From contig QZKK01000078.1 of assembly GCA_003599475.1 (NCBI GenBank), positions 1-25,548 on the forward strand: 25,548 nt of DNA. The letters run 5' to 3'. How positions within the stretch are numbered: position 1 is the stretch's first letter; the number at the start of each line of letters is the position of its first letter. The DNA comes from Desulfobacteraceae bacterium (GTDB lineage: Bacteria; Desulfobacterota; Desulfobacteria; Desulfobacterales; SURF-15). The notes beneath the pieces are model-generated. The model searched no databases, had not been told where the DNA came from, and worked only from the letters and a program-made list of their open reading frames with translations. Of this stretch, positions 7,580-15,324 are shown piece after piece. The position numbers and the translations under genes were made by a program.

Positions 7580-10104
7580 CCCAGGTTCGATCCCGCGCAG
7601 TTCTTCCCGTCGATGAGGTCGCAGACGCGCTGCGCGCGGCCTTGGCTTCGGCCAGAAGCGCTGTATTGCAGGCTCCGCCCGGGTCCGGGAAAACCACTCG
7701 GGTTCCCCTGCTGCTGCTGAAAGAGTCGTGGCTTGGAGGCAAAAGAATCCTCATGCTTGAACCCCGGCGCCTTGCCGCACGCGCCGCGGCCCGCTTCATG
7801 GCAAAAAGCCTGGGAGAAGATACAGGGGAAACCGTTGGCTATCACGTGCGCATGGATCGCGTGGTCGGGCCGGACACCCGCATCGAGGTGGTGACCGAGG
7901 GGATCCTCACCCGATATCTTCAATCCGACCCTTCTATCGAGCGGGCAGGGCTGGTGATTTTCGACGAATTCCACGAAAGAAGCCTCCACGCAGACTTAGG
8001 ACTCGCTCTTTGCCTGGAGTCAAGATCGGTCTTTCGTGCGGATTTGCGGATCCTGGTGATGTCTGCCACGCTGGATGCCGAACCGGTGGCCCGCCTGCTC
8101 GGCGGAGCTCCGGTCGTTACAGCCGGCGGAAAGAGCTTTCCGGTGGAAACCCGCTACCGAGAGGGACCGCCCACAGCCGATTTCGTGCAAGAGGCTGCCA
8201 AGGCTGCAGCCCGGGCTGTATCCGAAGAGCGGGGAAGCATCCTGGTCTTTCTTCCCGGCAAAAAGGAGATCAGAAGAGCCGAATCGCTGCTCCGGGAAAT
8301 GGTTCCGGAGGGGAATGCGGGCATCTTTCCCCTATATGGGGAGCTTTCCGGCGAAGTCCAGGATGCGGCGATTCTCCCTCCCTCTCCCGGGAAAAGAAAG
8401 ATCGTGCTATCCACTTCCATCGCCGAGACCAGCCTGACCATCGAAGGAATCCGGGTGGTGGTCGATTCCGGATGGATGCGGGTATCCCGGTTCGATCCGG
8501 CAAACGGCATGAGCCGGCTCCATACCGTGCGGGTTTCCCGGGCATCGGCCGACCAGCGCAGGGGCCGGGCCGGCCGCCTTGAGGAAGGCCTCTGCATCCG
8601 CCTCTGGGATTCCTCCACCCATCGGGGTCTTATCGATTTCAGCCGGCCGGAGATCCTGGATACGGATCTGGCAGGACTCGTCCTGGAGCTTGCCTTCTGG
8701 GGTGTATCCGAACCGGAAACTCTCTCCTGGCTCGACCCACCGCCGAAAGCCGCCTTTTCCCAGGCAAAGCAGCTTCTGGTCGGCCTGGGAGCCATCGATT
8801 GTAAGGGAAGAATCACGGCGCATGGCGGGAAGATGGCCGGATTCGGACTACATCCCCGGCTTTCGCATATGATCCTTAAAGGAGCGTCCCTGGGGATGGG
8901 CAGGATTGCCTGCGAGCTGGCCGCCCTGCTCGGCGAGCGGGACATCCTTCGCGACAAAGTGGCAAAGGATGCGGATCTGATCTCACGGCTGGAATTGCTT
9001 CGAAATGTGGGCAGGGGTGCAGCGCCGGCGGATATGGGCATCGATCGAGGGGCCTGCCGGCGGGTGGAGAAAACAGCCCGGCAGTTTCAGCAGGAGATGA
9101 ATGTCTTGGAGGGAGGCGGCCAGGAAGGGGATCCGAAGAGAGCGGGGCTTCTTCTTGCCTTCGCCTATCCGGATCGCATCGGCCGGAGAAGAGCGGGTGC
9201 CGCGGGGCGCTACCTTCTTTCCGGCGGCCGGGGAGCCTTTCTTCCGGAGTCGGATCCGCTTTCCCTGCCCCCCTTCCTGGTTGCCGCCCATCTGGACGCC
9301 GGAGAGATCGAGGCGAGGATTTTTCTCGCTGCACCTGTACAGGCGGACGATCTGGAGAAGCATTTCGCAGACCGGATCGAATCCCGCTCCGAAATCTTCT
9401 GGGACGACAGGGTCCAGGGGGTTTCAGCCCGGAAGCGGCGGCTCCTGGGCGCCTTGATCTTGAAGGACGATCCCCTTGCCGAACCGGATCCGGAGCAGGT
9501 AGGCCGGGCGTTGACCGAGGGGATCCGGAAAAAGGGGCTTCATGTACTCCCCTGGACGGCCGAGCTGCGAAACTGGCAGAAAAGAGTGCAGTTGATGAGA
9601 AGAGCCGAAGGAAACGGAAGCTGGCCCGATGTGACCGATGCGGCTCTATCGGAGCATCTGGAAGCGTGGCTTCTTCCGTTTCTTTCCGGTATGACCCGGC
9701 TGGACCACCTTCGAAGTCTGGATCTTAAAAGCGCCCTTTTCTCCCTTCTCCCGCCGGGCTTTCTGCGGGATCTGGACCGCCTCGCTCCGACCCACCTGGA
9801 GGTTCCCAGCGGATCCCGCATCCGGCTGGATTATCTGAAGGGGGAGGTTCCGGTGCTCTCCGTGCGGCTTCAGGAGATGTTCGGGCAGAGGGAAACCCCG
9901 AAAATTGCAGGAGGCAGGATCCCGGTCATGATTTACCTCCTGTCTCCGGCCATGCGGCCCGTACAGGTGACACAGGACCTTGAAAGCTTCTGGCGGAACA
10001 CCTATGCAGAGGTGCGGAAGGATCTGCGCGGGAGGTATCCAAAGCACTTCTGGCCGGAGGATCCGCTGGAGGCGCCGCCTACCCGGGGGGTGAGGAAGAG
10101 TTGA
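7576..10104 (+). CDS. hrpB: ATP-dependent RNA helicase HrpB (DEAH/DExH family)
   Basis: An 842-residue DExH-box helicase matching HrpB in length and domain order. RecA domain 1 has Walker A GSGKT at residues 36-40, the DEFH box at 130-133 and SAT at 163-165. RecA domain 2 contains the FLPG segment and motif VI QRRGRAGR at 327-334. The helicase-associated domain follows, then the HrpB-specific C-terminal region ending with the family motif PKHFWPEDPLEAPPTR. It couples ATP hydrolysis to RNA (or RNP) remodelling; the physiological target of HrpB is poorly defined in bacteria. Its ATG overlaps the stop of the HAD phosphatase gene. Strongly GC-rich, consistent with a resident chromosomal gene. Several long open frames inside it on both strands are composition artefacts. 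Confidence 0.97.
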   Translation: MTQVRSRAVLPVDEVADALRAALASARSAVLQAPPGSGKTTRVPLLLLKESWLGGKRILMLEPRRLAARAAARFMAKSLGEDTGETVGYHVRMDRVVGPDTRIEVVTEGILTRYLQSDPSIERAGLVIFDEFHERSLHADLGLALCLESRSVFRADLRILVMSATLDAEPVARLLGGAPVVTAGGKSFPVETRYREGPPTADFVQEAAKAAARAVSEERGSILVFLPGKKEIRRAESLLREMVPEGNAGIFPLYGELSGEVQDAAILPPSPGKRKIVLSTSIAETSLTIEGIRVVVDSGWMRVSRFDPANGMSRLHTVRVSRASADQRRGRAGRLEEGLCIRLWDSSTHRGLIDFSRPEILDTDLAGLVLELAFWGVSEPETLSWLDPPPKAAFSQAKQLLVGLGAIDCKGRITAHGGKMAGFGLHPRLSHMILKGASLGMGRIACELAALLGERDILRDKVAKDADLISRLELLRNVGRGAAPADMGIDRGACRRVEKTARQFQQEMNVLEGGGQEGDPKRAGLLLAFAYPDRIGRRRAGAAGRYLLSGGRGAFLPESDPLSLPPFLVAAHLDAGEIEARIFLAAPVQADDLEKHFADRIESRSEIFWDDRVQGVSARKRRLLGALILKDDPLAEPDPEQVGRALTEGIRKKGLHVLPWTAELRNWQKRVQLMRRAEGNGSWPDVTDAALSEHLEAWLLPFLSGMTRLDHLRSLDLKSALFSLLPPGFLRDLDRLAPTHLEVPSGSRIRLDYLKGEVPVLSVRLQEMFGQRETPKIAGGRIPVMIYLLSPAMRPVQVTQDLESFWRNTYAEVRKDLRGRYPKHFWPEDPLEAPPTRGVRKS

Positions 10105-10167
10105 GAAGTTTTTCTGAATTAGACCGCAAGAATCGGAGTTCTTCTCTGATGGAAAGCGCTATCTTCA

Positions 10168-10200
10168 GTGCATTCCAATCGCAAAAATGGAGGAATGCAC
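10168..10200 (+). promoter_or_regulatory. Perfect 9-bp inverted repeat abutting the EamA transporter start codon
   Basis: GTGCATTCC (10168-10176) and GGAATGCAC (10192-10200) are exact reverse complements separated by 15 bases, and the ATG of the transporter follows immediately at 10201. The Shine-Dalgarno GGAGG (10189-10193) is partly inside the right arm. As RNA, the stem would hide part of the ribosome site and place the start codon at its foot; as DNA, it could be a dimeric regulator site. Which of the two applies is inference. Confidence 0.55.
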
Positions 10201-11160
10201 ATGAAAACAGCCAATGGATCGATGGGGAGAATCGAATGGTTTCTTCTCATCATATTATCCGTTCTCTGGGGGGGATCATTTTTCTTTGTCGGTGTTGCCG
10301 TTCGCGGCCTGCCGCCCTTCACCATCGTCGTTTTGCGCGTCGGGCTGGCGGCCATTGCACTGAACATCATCGTTTATGCGTCGGGATTGCGCATGCCGGC
10401 GGACCGGAGGATATGGACTGCCTTTGCAGGTATGGGTTTTCTCAACAACATGATCCCTTTCAGCCTGATCGTCTGGGGGCAGACGCATATTTCAGGCGGG
10501 GCTGCTTCCATCCTCAATGCCACAGCGCCCCTTTTCGCCGTCATCGTCGCACATTTTTTAACCGATGACGAAAAGATGACCGGGGGGCGTACCACCGGAG
10601 TCGTCATCGGGTTCACAGGTGTTGCACTGATGATCGGGCCGGAGGCCCTGCAAAGCTTTGGCACTAAATTTTTTGCCCAATTCGCCGTCCTCACGGCTGC
10701 GCTCTCCTACGCTTTCGCCGGCGTATTTGGACGGCGCTTCCGGAAGATGGGCATCGCAGCCTCGGTTACGGCTGCCGGTCAGTTGACAGCCTCGACCGTC
10801 ATGCTGGTTCCTTTGGCATTTATTGTCGACCGGCCCTGGACCCTTCCGATGCCGTCATTCGAGATTTGCGCCGCCGTTTCAGGCCTTGCCTTGTTTTCCA
10901 CGGCTCTTGCTTACATTCTCTACTTCCGGGTCCTTGCGGCGGCGGGTGCAACCAATGTACTTCTCGTGACCCTCCTCGTTCCGGTCAGCGCCATTCTGCT
11001 GAGCACCATACTTCTCGGCGATCCGATCGAGCCGAAGCACTTCGCAGGTATAGGACTCATCGGCCTCGGGCTTGCCACCATCGACGGGCGGCCGCTTGGA
11101 TTCTTGCGCCGCAGACTCTCCTGTTATCCGGGTCATTCATGCGCCCAACCAGCGGACTGA
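10201..11160 (+). CDS. EamA/DMT superfamily transporter
   Basis: A 319-residue inner-membrane protein of the drug/metabolite transporter superfamily, with about ten hydrophobic segments forming two EamA repeats. The first repeat opens with the family motif LSVLWGGSFFFVGVAV (about residues 19-34). The second starts near FAVLTAALSYAFAGVFGRRF and ends with the typical PVSAILLSTILLGDPIEPKHFAGIGLIGLGLATI. Members export metabolites, amino acids or drugs; the cargo is unknown. The start was set at ATG 10201 because GGAGG lies seven bases upstream; an in-frame GTG at 10168 falls on the left arm of an inverted repeat and would add 11 residues without membrane content. It is 96 nt after hrpB and probably has its own control. 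Confidence 0.93.
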   Translation: MKTANGSMGRIEWFLLIILSVLWGGSFFFVGVAVRGLPPFTIVVLRVGLAAIALNIIVYASGLRMPADRRIWTAFAGMGFLNNMIPFSLIVWGQTHISGGAASILNATAPLFAVIVAHFLTDDEKMTGGRTTGVVIGFTGVALMIGPEALQSFGTKFFAQFAVLTAALSYAFAGVFGRRFRKMGIAASVTAAGQLTASTVMLVPLAFIVDRPWTLPMPSFEICAAVSGLALFSTALAYILYFRVLAAAGATNVLLVTLLVPVSAILLSTILLGDPIEPKHFAGIGLIGLGLATIDGRPLGFLRRRLSCYPGHSCAQPAD

Positions 11161-11210
11161 ATTCGGCGGGCGCATTCATCCCTATCGGGAGCAGTGCCCC
11201 TGCTTCATGA

Positions 11211-11349
11211 TCACCGCTTGAGGTCGGATACAACAACGGTGTGCTCGGCGAAACGCGGCGTCGTTGATCGAGGGAATATCAGGGCGTTCGGCGCCGTAGC
11301 TGATAATCCGGCCCGAGCCGATGGCCGAAGAAATCGTCCGCTCAGGGAA
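11211..11349 (-). pseudogene. Possible frameshifted C-terminal gene remnant
   Basis: On the minus strand an open stretch reads SGRIISYGAERPDIPSIND, then AAF. Dropping one base at 11250 lets it continue as AEHTVVVSDLKR to a stop at 11211-11213. The smooth protein-like sequence across a single-base shift suggests the tail of a decayed or truncated gene. I do not recognise the family. No start or ribosome site exists, and the fragment begins where sixA ends. It could also be chance in a GC-rich spacer. Confidence 0.28.
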
Positions 11350-11803
11350 TGAGCGGCATCAGGCTCCAGAGGATTGCCCAATTTTTTCCTTCCGGCAGCA
11401 TATCCAGACAGACGATGCCGCTGTTCTGGAATTTGAAAACCTGCGGTTCGATGCGACCGGTGATCAAGTAAGCCGTCAGGCGAGACATAAACGGCAAATG
11501 ACCGACAAGCATCAGATCCTCCTCTGGTTTCAATCCGGGTGCGATGGCTGTGGCATCGTCCATGGGATTGATTCCTTCGATCTCTTTGATCCCATTTGCC
11601 GGCGAAAGCGCTTCGGCGAAGATTTCCGCAGTTTGCCGCGCTCTGGATTTTCCGCTGTGGTGGATGCAGTTCGCATTTATCCGGTATCCTGCAGCAACCT
11701 GGGCGATTCGGCGGGTTTCGACAATGCCCACTTCCGACAAGCTCGGATCGGGGTGATCTTCCTTCGGCAGGGCTTTACCATGTTGGACCAGATACAGGGG
11801 CAT
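11342..11803 (-). CDS. sixA: SixA-like histidine phosphatase
   Basis: A 153-residue member of the histidine phosphatase (phosphoglycerate mutase-like) superfamily, matching SixA in size. SixA removes phosphate from phosphohistidine residues on proteins such as HPt or phosphotransferase components. The N-terminal motif reads LVQHGKA, with catalytic H8 but glutamine in place of the usual arginine of RHG. Further conserved parts are HSGKSRARQTAEIF (the second phosphate-binding arginine region) and LMLVGHLPFMSRL (the second active-site histidine in GHLP). GGAGG lies eight bases before the ATG. It is the last gene of a leftward run behind the MBL-rhodanese gene, with a 52-nt gap, and could be cotranscribed. 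The symbol is by family resemblance. Confidence 0.82.
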   Translation of the reverse strand: MPLYLVQHGKALPKEDHPDPSLSEVGIVETRRIAQVAAGYRINANCIHHSGKSRARQTAEIFAEALSPANGIKEIEGINPMDDATAIAPGLKPEEDLMLVGHLPFMSRLTAYLITGRIEPQVFKFQNSGIVCLDMLPEGKNWAILWSLMPLIP

Positions 11804-11855
11804 GATTCAAGCCTCCATGTGCACGGGGTTAACTACGGATTTCACCAAATCATAG

Positions 11856-13235
11856 TCAGTCTTTTTCAATCGGACATCCGACGGCCCCGCATGCAGCCAT
11901 CGATCCCAGGCTGTCTTCCACCCGATCGAAGCCGTTTTGCTTCAGGATGGAAGCGGCGATGATCGCCCTTTGACCGCTGCCGCAAAAGGTGGTGACCCTC
12001 GGCCCCTTCGGAACCTCATCGAGCCGGTCCGGGAGATCTCCCAGATAGATGTGGAGCGCGTTGGGCAGGCGCCCCTGCTCCCACTCATCGATTCTTCGAA
12101 CATCAAGGAGTGTAAACTCCTCTCGGGACTGAATTCGCCGGACGAGCTCTTGGACATGAACGGCAGGTATCCGGCCATATCGGCGCCCGCTCACCTGCCA
12201 GGCATGCAACCCCGCGTCCAGATATCCTGCGATTTTGTCATAGCCGAGGCGGATCAAAAAGCGTACGGCCGTACCCACGTCGTCATAGCCTGACGCGACC
12301 AGACCGATTTTTTGGTCATATGGGACAAAGTACCCTGCAAAACTCGGAATCATCTCCAGCGGGATGGCGAGGCTTCCGGGGATAAACGATCCGGCGAAGG
12401 CCTCCGGGCTGCGGGTATCGAGCACAAGCATTCCCTCCTTCATCCGGGTTTCGAATTCGCCGGCACCCATGGGCGGCGGCTGGGGGAGCTCCATCAACGG
12501 CGGGGCGCCTTCTCGATTGAATTTCTCCATCTGTTTGAAGTAGGGCGGCTGGTAGTGGTGCTCATTTACCTTGTGCCGGATAAACTCTTCCCTGTCGGTC
12601 TTTTGTAAGACGGGATTGTGCTTTCGTTCGTAGCCTAAGGTAGAAAATTCACGATCGGCCATGCCGGCACCGCACACCGAGCCGGCCCCGTGTGCCGGGT
12701 GAAGGATCACGTCGTCTCCGAGCGGGAGCAGTTTCTTAAAGATGCTGTCGTAAAGAAGACCGGCAACCTCTTCTTTGCGGTCGGGGAAGAAATCGGTTCT
12801 GCCCACATCCCCGATGAACAGGCTGTCCCCGGTGAATACGGCGACGGGCGCTCCAGCAAAGCTTTTGTCTGCAAGAGCGATCGAGATGCTGTCGAACGTA
12901 TGCCCCGGAGTCTCAAGCACATCCAGGACGAGATTGCCCAATTCGAAGCGATCCCCCTCTGAAACAGGATTTCCGTAGGCGAAATCGGTGGCATGGCTGT
13001 GGAAGATATCGGCCCCGGTGCGGCGTGCCAGGTCAAGGGAGCCGATCACGTAATCTTCGTTCCGATGCGTCTCGAAGATATGCGTGATTGCCGCACCCTT
13101 CGCATAGGCGATATCGATATAGGTGCGGCTGTCCCGGCGCGGATCGATCACGGCCGCCTCCCCGCCATGGCCGACAATATAGGACAGGTGGGCGAGACCT
13201 TCCGAGCGAACGATTTCAAGAAACATTTTACCCAT
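11856..13235 (-). CDS. Metallo-beta-lactamase fold protein fused to two rhodanese domains
   Basis: A 459-residue cytoplasmic protein. Residues 1 to about 250 are an MBL-fold domain of the ETHE1/persulfide dioxygenase type; residues about 258-350 and 360-455 are rhodanese domains. Persulfide dioxygenases oxidise glutathione persulfide to sulfite, and rhodaneses move sulfane sulfur. The first metal motif reads T56-H-R-N-E-D-Y62 instead of the usual THxHxDH, so two ligands are replaced. TPGHT (H112), TGDS (D137) and PAHG (H182) are kept. Rhodanese 1 has no cysteine in its active loop (GLVASGYDD, 311-319), whereas rhodanese 2 has C418 in FCGSGQRA. Two GGAGG-like sites precede the ATG, the nearest five bases away. 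It lies 101 nt downstream of two YeeE genes, supporting a sulfane-sulfur role. Confidence 0.9.
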   Translation of the reverse strand: MGKMFLEIVRSEGLAHLSYIVGHGGEAAVIDPRRDSRTYIDIAYAKGAAITHIFETHRNEDYVIGSLDLARRTGADIFHSHATDFAYGNPVSEGDRFELGNLVLDVLETPGHTFDSISIALADKSFAGAPVAVFTGDSLFIGDVGRTDFFPDRKEEVAGLLYDSIFKKLLPLGDDVILHPAHGAGSVCGAGMADREFSTLGYERKHNPVLQKTDREEFIRHKVNEHHYQPPYFKQMEKFNREGAPPLMELPQPPPMGAGEFETRMKEGMLVLDTRSPEAFAGSFIPGSLAIPLEMIPSFAGYFVPYDQKIGLVASGYDDVGTAVRFLIRLGYDKIAGYLDAGLHAWQVSGRRYGRIPAVHVQELVRRIQSREEFTLLDVRRIDEWEQGRLPNALHIYLGDLPDRLDEVPKGPRVTTFCGSGQRAIIAASILKQNGFDRVEDSLGSMAACGAVGCPIEKD

Positions 13236-13296
13236 CGTAACCTCCTTCCCTCCTTGCCGCCCATGCTTATCAAAAGAAGACTATGGAATTAGATCT

Positions 13297-13313
13297 TCCT
13301 GTAACTTACAGGA
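13297..13313. promoter_or_regulatory. 17-bp palindrome upstream of the MBL-rhodanese gene
   Basis: TCCTGTAA-C-TTACAGGA is a perfect 8-bp inverted repeat around one central base. A one-base loop is too tight for a terminator stem, so a dimeric regulator site is more likely. It lies in the 101-nt gap between the second yeeE and the MBL-rhodanese start (62 nt from the ATG), the right place to control that gene separately. No regulator gene is in the window. Confidence 0.5.
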
Positions 13314-13336
13314 TGGCTGAAGCAGGTACTCCCCTT

Positions 13337-13900
13337 TCAGGATTTCCCTGCGGATGTAGAGACCGGTTCCCCGCCGTCCAGGAATCCGGCGGCGGCCGCC
13401 ACGGCGGCCGATGTGCCGGCCACCCATAGCCACGGCGAAGTACCGGTGAGCTCCGGAAGCGTACGCTTTCCGAAGCTTCCCTTTTCCATCAACGGCTTGA
13501 TGTGCGGGTACAGCTTTACAAAAGCCAATGCCCCTCCAAGCATCCCGAGCGCGCCGGCGGCCGCATCCCTGTGCCCGGCGCCGACAGCGGCCATATCGGT
13601 TCCCGGACAGTAGCCGAGGATCGCCATCCCCGCTCCGAAGAGCGTGCCGCCAAGCACGATTCCTCCGGTGTCGAGCGGCTTGATTTTGGCCTCCGCAAGC
13701 CCGAAATGATTGAGGAACTGAGTCCCCAGGGCGCCGACGGCGGAGGCCGTCGCCATGATTTTGACAACGGATGCATCTTCTGCCATTAGCTGGCCGGAGA
13801 TGGCCTCGTGCTCCGATGCACGCCCCTTGTGCAGGAGAAAGCCGAACACCGCACCCGTCGATAGGCCGAGCAATATCCTGCCGATCGATTGTCGCTTCAT
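13337..13900 (-). CDS. YeeE/YedE family sulfur transporter subunit (second half-unit)
   Basis: A 187-residue membrane protein of the YeeE/YedE (sulf_transp) family, which moves thiosulfate or other sulfane-sulfur species through the membrane by relay of conserved cysteines. It has several hydrophobic helices and the signature LFGAGMAILGYCPGTDMAAV, with C98. Length corresponds to a half-unit rather than the about 350-residue fused E. coli-type protein, so it likely pairs with the neighbouring half-unit. Its ATG overlaps the stop of the upstream yeeE gene (13897-13900, ATGA), a coupling that supports a heteromeric complex. The C-terminal part carries one more hydrophobic stretch and a short polar tail. 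Confidence 0.88.
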   Translation of the reverse strand: MKRQSIGRILLGLSTGAVFGFLLHKGRASEHEAISGQLMAEDASVVKIMATASAVGALGTQFLNHFGLAEAKIKPLDTGGIVLGGTLFGAGMAILGYCPGTDMAAVGAGHRDAAAGALGMLGGALAFVKLYPHIKPLMEKGSFGKRTLPELTGTSPWLWVAGTSAAVAAAAGFLDGGEPVSTSAGKS

Positions 13901-14421
13901 TTTTTCCTCCCGAACAAAGCCTTGGTCACGGCCGCACCCGATGCAAAGATGATCGGGTCAAAAAGCCAGCTCGAAGCCGCAAACTGCATCGTTCCGCTGA
14001 TGCCGTGTCCGCTCGTACACCCTTTTGCCATTCGCGCCCCGAACATCATCAGGGCGCCCCCCCCGAAGGCTGCCGCACATCGCAGTGCCGGCGACTGCCC
14101 CACCTTCTTGCGCCAGGTGTCCGGAACCGCAGGAGGTCCTTGGTCTCCGGAAAGACGGGCACTCAGCATGCTCCCGAGGACGACTCCGGCGACAAGACCG
14201 ACTTCCCAATCGATTTTGGGCGCCTCGCCGCGCTCCCTTTTGTATTCGTCTATTCCCATTTTTTCCGGGGCGATTTTTTCAGCCGCAAGTGCTGCGGTGT
14301 TTTCGAAGGCAGTGGTGATCCCCAAAGGCTTTTTGGCCGTCAGCATCGCGGCCGTTTCCAACCCTCCGATCGCCGCTCCCACCCAGTAGGGCGACCACGA
14401 TTTTTTTTTCAAGTATTTCAT
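13897..14421 (-). CDS. YeeE/YedE family sulfur transporter subunit (first half-unit)
   Basis: A 174-residue membrane protein of the same family as its downstream partner. The family signature is FGARMAKGCTSGHGISGTMQFA, with C135 and H139; C115 lies in the preceding segment. These conserved cysteines are thought to hand sulfane sulfur along the pore. A charged loop (about residues 50-72) separates the first hydrophobic region from the rest. GGAGG (minus strand, 14427-14431) lies five bases before the ATG. It is the first gene of the leftward run yeeE-yeeE-MBL/rhodanese-sixA, which diverges from hdrC-hdrB across about 320 bases. Confidence 0.88.
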   Translation of the reverse strand: MKYLKKKSWSPYWVGAAIGGLETAAMLTAKKPLGITTAFENTAALAAEKIAPEKMGIDEYKRERGEAPKIDWEVGLVAGVVLGSMLSARLSGDQGPPAVPDTWRKKVGQSPALRCAAAFGGGALMMFGARMAKGCTSGHGISGTMQFAASSWLFDPIIFASGAAVTKALFGRKK

Positions 14422-14741
14422 CCGGGCCTCCTGATTCGGGTAAAATTTCTATGGTTTAACATATGCAGACTTCACTTCGGATTCCTTTTTGAGCGTCGTC
14501 GCCGGGCACCGAGGCGCGGGTTCCATACGCGTATGAAAGAGCGGGTACGATGTAACATTTTGACATTCACAGGAGGTGAAGCAAATAGGTTCGATGATGT
14601 ATTTTGGAACCGGAAACGTTTGCGCAGACCCATCCTTCCGAAGGTGAGTCGATATTTTTCAGGGCGCCGGGTGTTCAATTTGACATGAAGTGCTACATGG
14701 TGGTAACCTGCTTTATCGATTTGGGCGGAGGGGGGAATCCC
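14422..14741. other. Divergent control region between yeeE and hdrC
   Basis: This 320-base stretch separates the leftward sulfur-transport genes from the rightward hdrCB genes and must hold promoters for both. A plausible hdrC promoter is listed separately. A perfect Shine-Dalgarno AGGAGGTGA at 14571-14579 stands 14 bases before tandem ATG codons (14594 and 14597). These open a 17-codon frame ending at 14647, which is either a leader peptide or chance. The hdrC frame is open back to 14604, but that stretch has no protein-like character. No clear promoter for the leftward genes could be named. Confidence 0.5.
14680..14709 (+). promoter_or_regulatory. Candidate sigma-70 promoter for hdrC-hdrB
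   Basis: TTGACA at 14680-14685, an 18-base spacer and TAACCT at 14704-14709. The -35 box is exact, while the -10 box keeps the important first T, second A and last T. Transcription would begin near 14716, about 26 bases before the chosen GTG start, which fits a normal leader and argues against starts further upstream. Confidence 0.45.
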
Positions 14742-15320
14742 GTGAATAAGATGGAGAAGGCCGGATCAGAGCAAATCGTTCGCTTAAACCAATCCGATTT
14801 TGGATTCACCGCCGAAGTCATCCGAAGGTCGGGTGTCAATATACACACCTGCTGGCAGTGCCGGACGTGTTCCTCGGGATGCCCCTTTGTCCATGCGATG
14901 GAACGTCCGCCGAACTACGTGATTCGTCTGGTGCAGCTCGGCCTCAAGAAGGAGGCATTGGAGACCTCCGGCATCTGGATCTGTGTGGGCTGCAATACGT
15001 GTTCGGTCCAGTGTCCGAATTGCATCGATATTTCCGCTGTGAATGATGTGCTGAGGCGGATGGCGATCGAAGAGCGCGTGGTTGTTCCGGAACCGAACAT
15101 ACTCGACTTCCACAGGGCGGTTTTGCAGTCCATTAAGCGCCACGGCCGCACCCATAAGCTGGAAGTCATGCTCCGGTATCGACTGAAGAGATGGGATCTT
15201 TTCAGCGACCTGCGGGTCGGTTTTCGGATGCTTGCCAAGCGGAAGCTGGAACTGCTGCCGTCCCGAAGCAGCAACCTTCGGGAAATCAAGAAACTCTTTG
15301 AAGAAAAAAAACGGATATAG
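14742..15320 (+). CDS. hdrC: Heterodisulfide reductase subunit C-like 4Fe-4S protein
   Basis: A 192-residue soluble iron-sulfur protein of the HdrC type. Two complete [4Fe-4S] motifs are visible: C37WQCRTCSSGC47P and C81VGCNTCSVQC91P. HdrC passes electrons to the HdrB subunit, which carries the catalytic non-cubane clusters. The flanking helices (NYVIRLVQLGLKKEAL and the C-terminal charged part) are typical of the family. The GTG start is preferred because the G-rich ribosome site GGCGGAGGGGGG (14725-14735) is seven bases upstream and a candidate promoter lies just before; an ATG nine bases later is an alternative. The stop is five bases before the hdrB start. No hdrA is nearby, so the electron partner must be encoded elsewhere. 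Confidence 0.9.
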   Translation: MNKMEKAGSEQIVRLNQSDFGFTAEVIRRSGVNIHTCWQCRTCSSGCPFVHAMERPPNYVIRLVQLGLKKEALETSGIWICVGCNTCSVQCPNCIDISAVNDVLRRMAIEERVVVPEPNILDFHRAVLQSIKRHGRTHKLEVMLRYRLKRWDLFSDLRVGFRMLAKRKLELLPSRSSNLREIKKLFEEKKRI

Positions 15321-15324
15321 ATTC

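Noticed and set aside
8154..9041. A 295-codon open frame on the minus strand inside hrpB
   Set aside because: It is antisense to conserved helicase motifs, its translation is rich in R, S and P as expected from GC-rich shadow frames, and it has no domain.
14560..14565. TTGACA in the yeeE-hdrC spacer as a promoter
   Set aside because: No acceptable -10 lies 16-18 bases downstream; the TTGACA at 14680 is better placed for hdrC.
13771..14688. A 305-codon plus-strand open frame across the two yeeE genes
   Set aside because: It runs opposite to two recognised membrane proteins with family motifs and has no domain or ribosome site.
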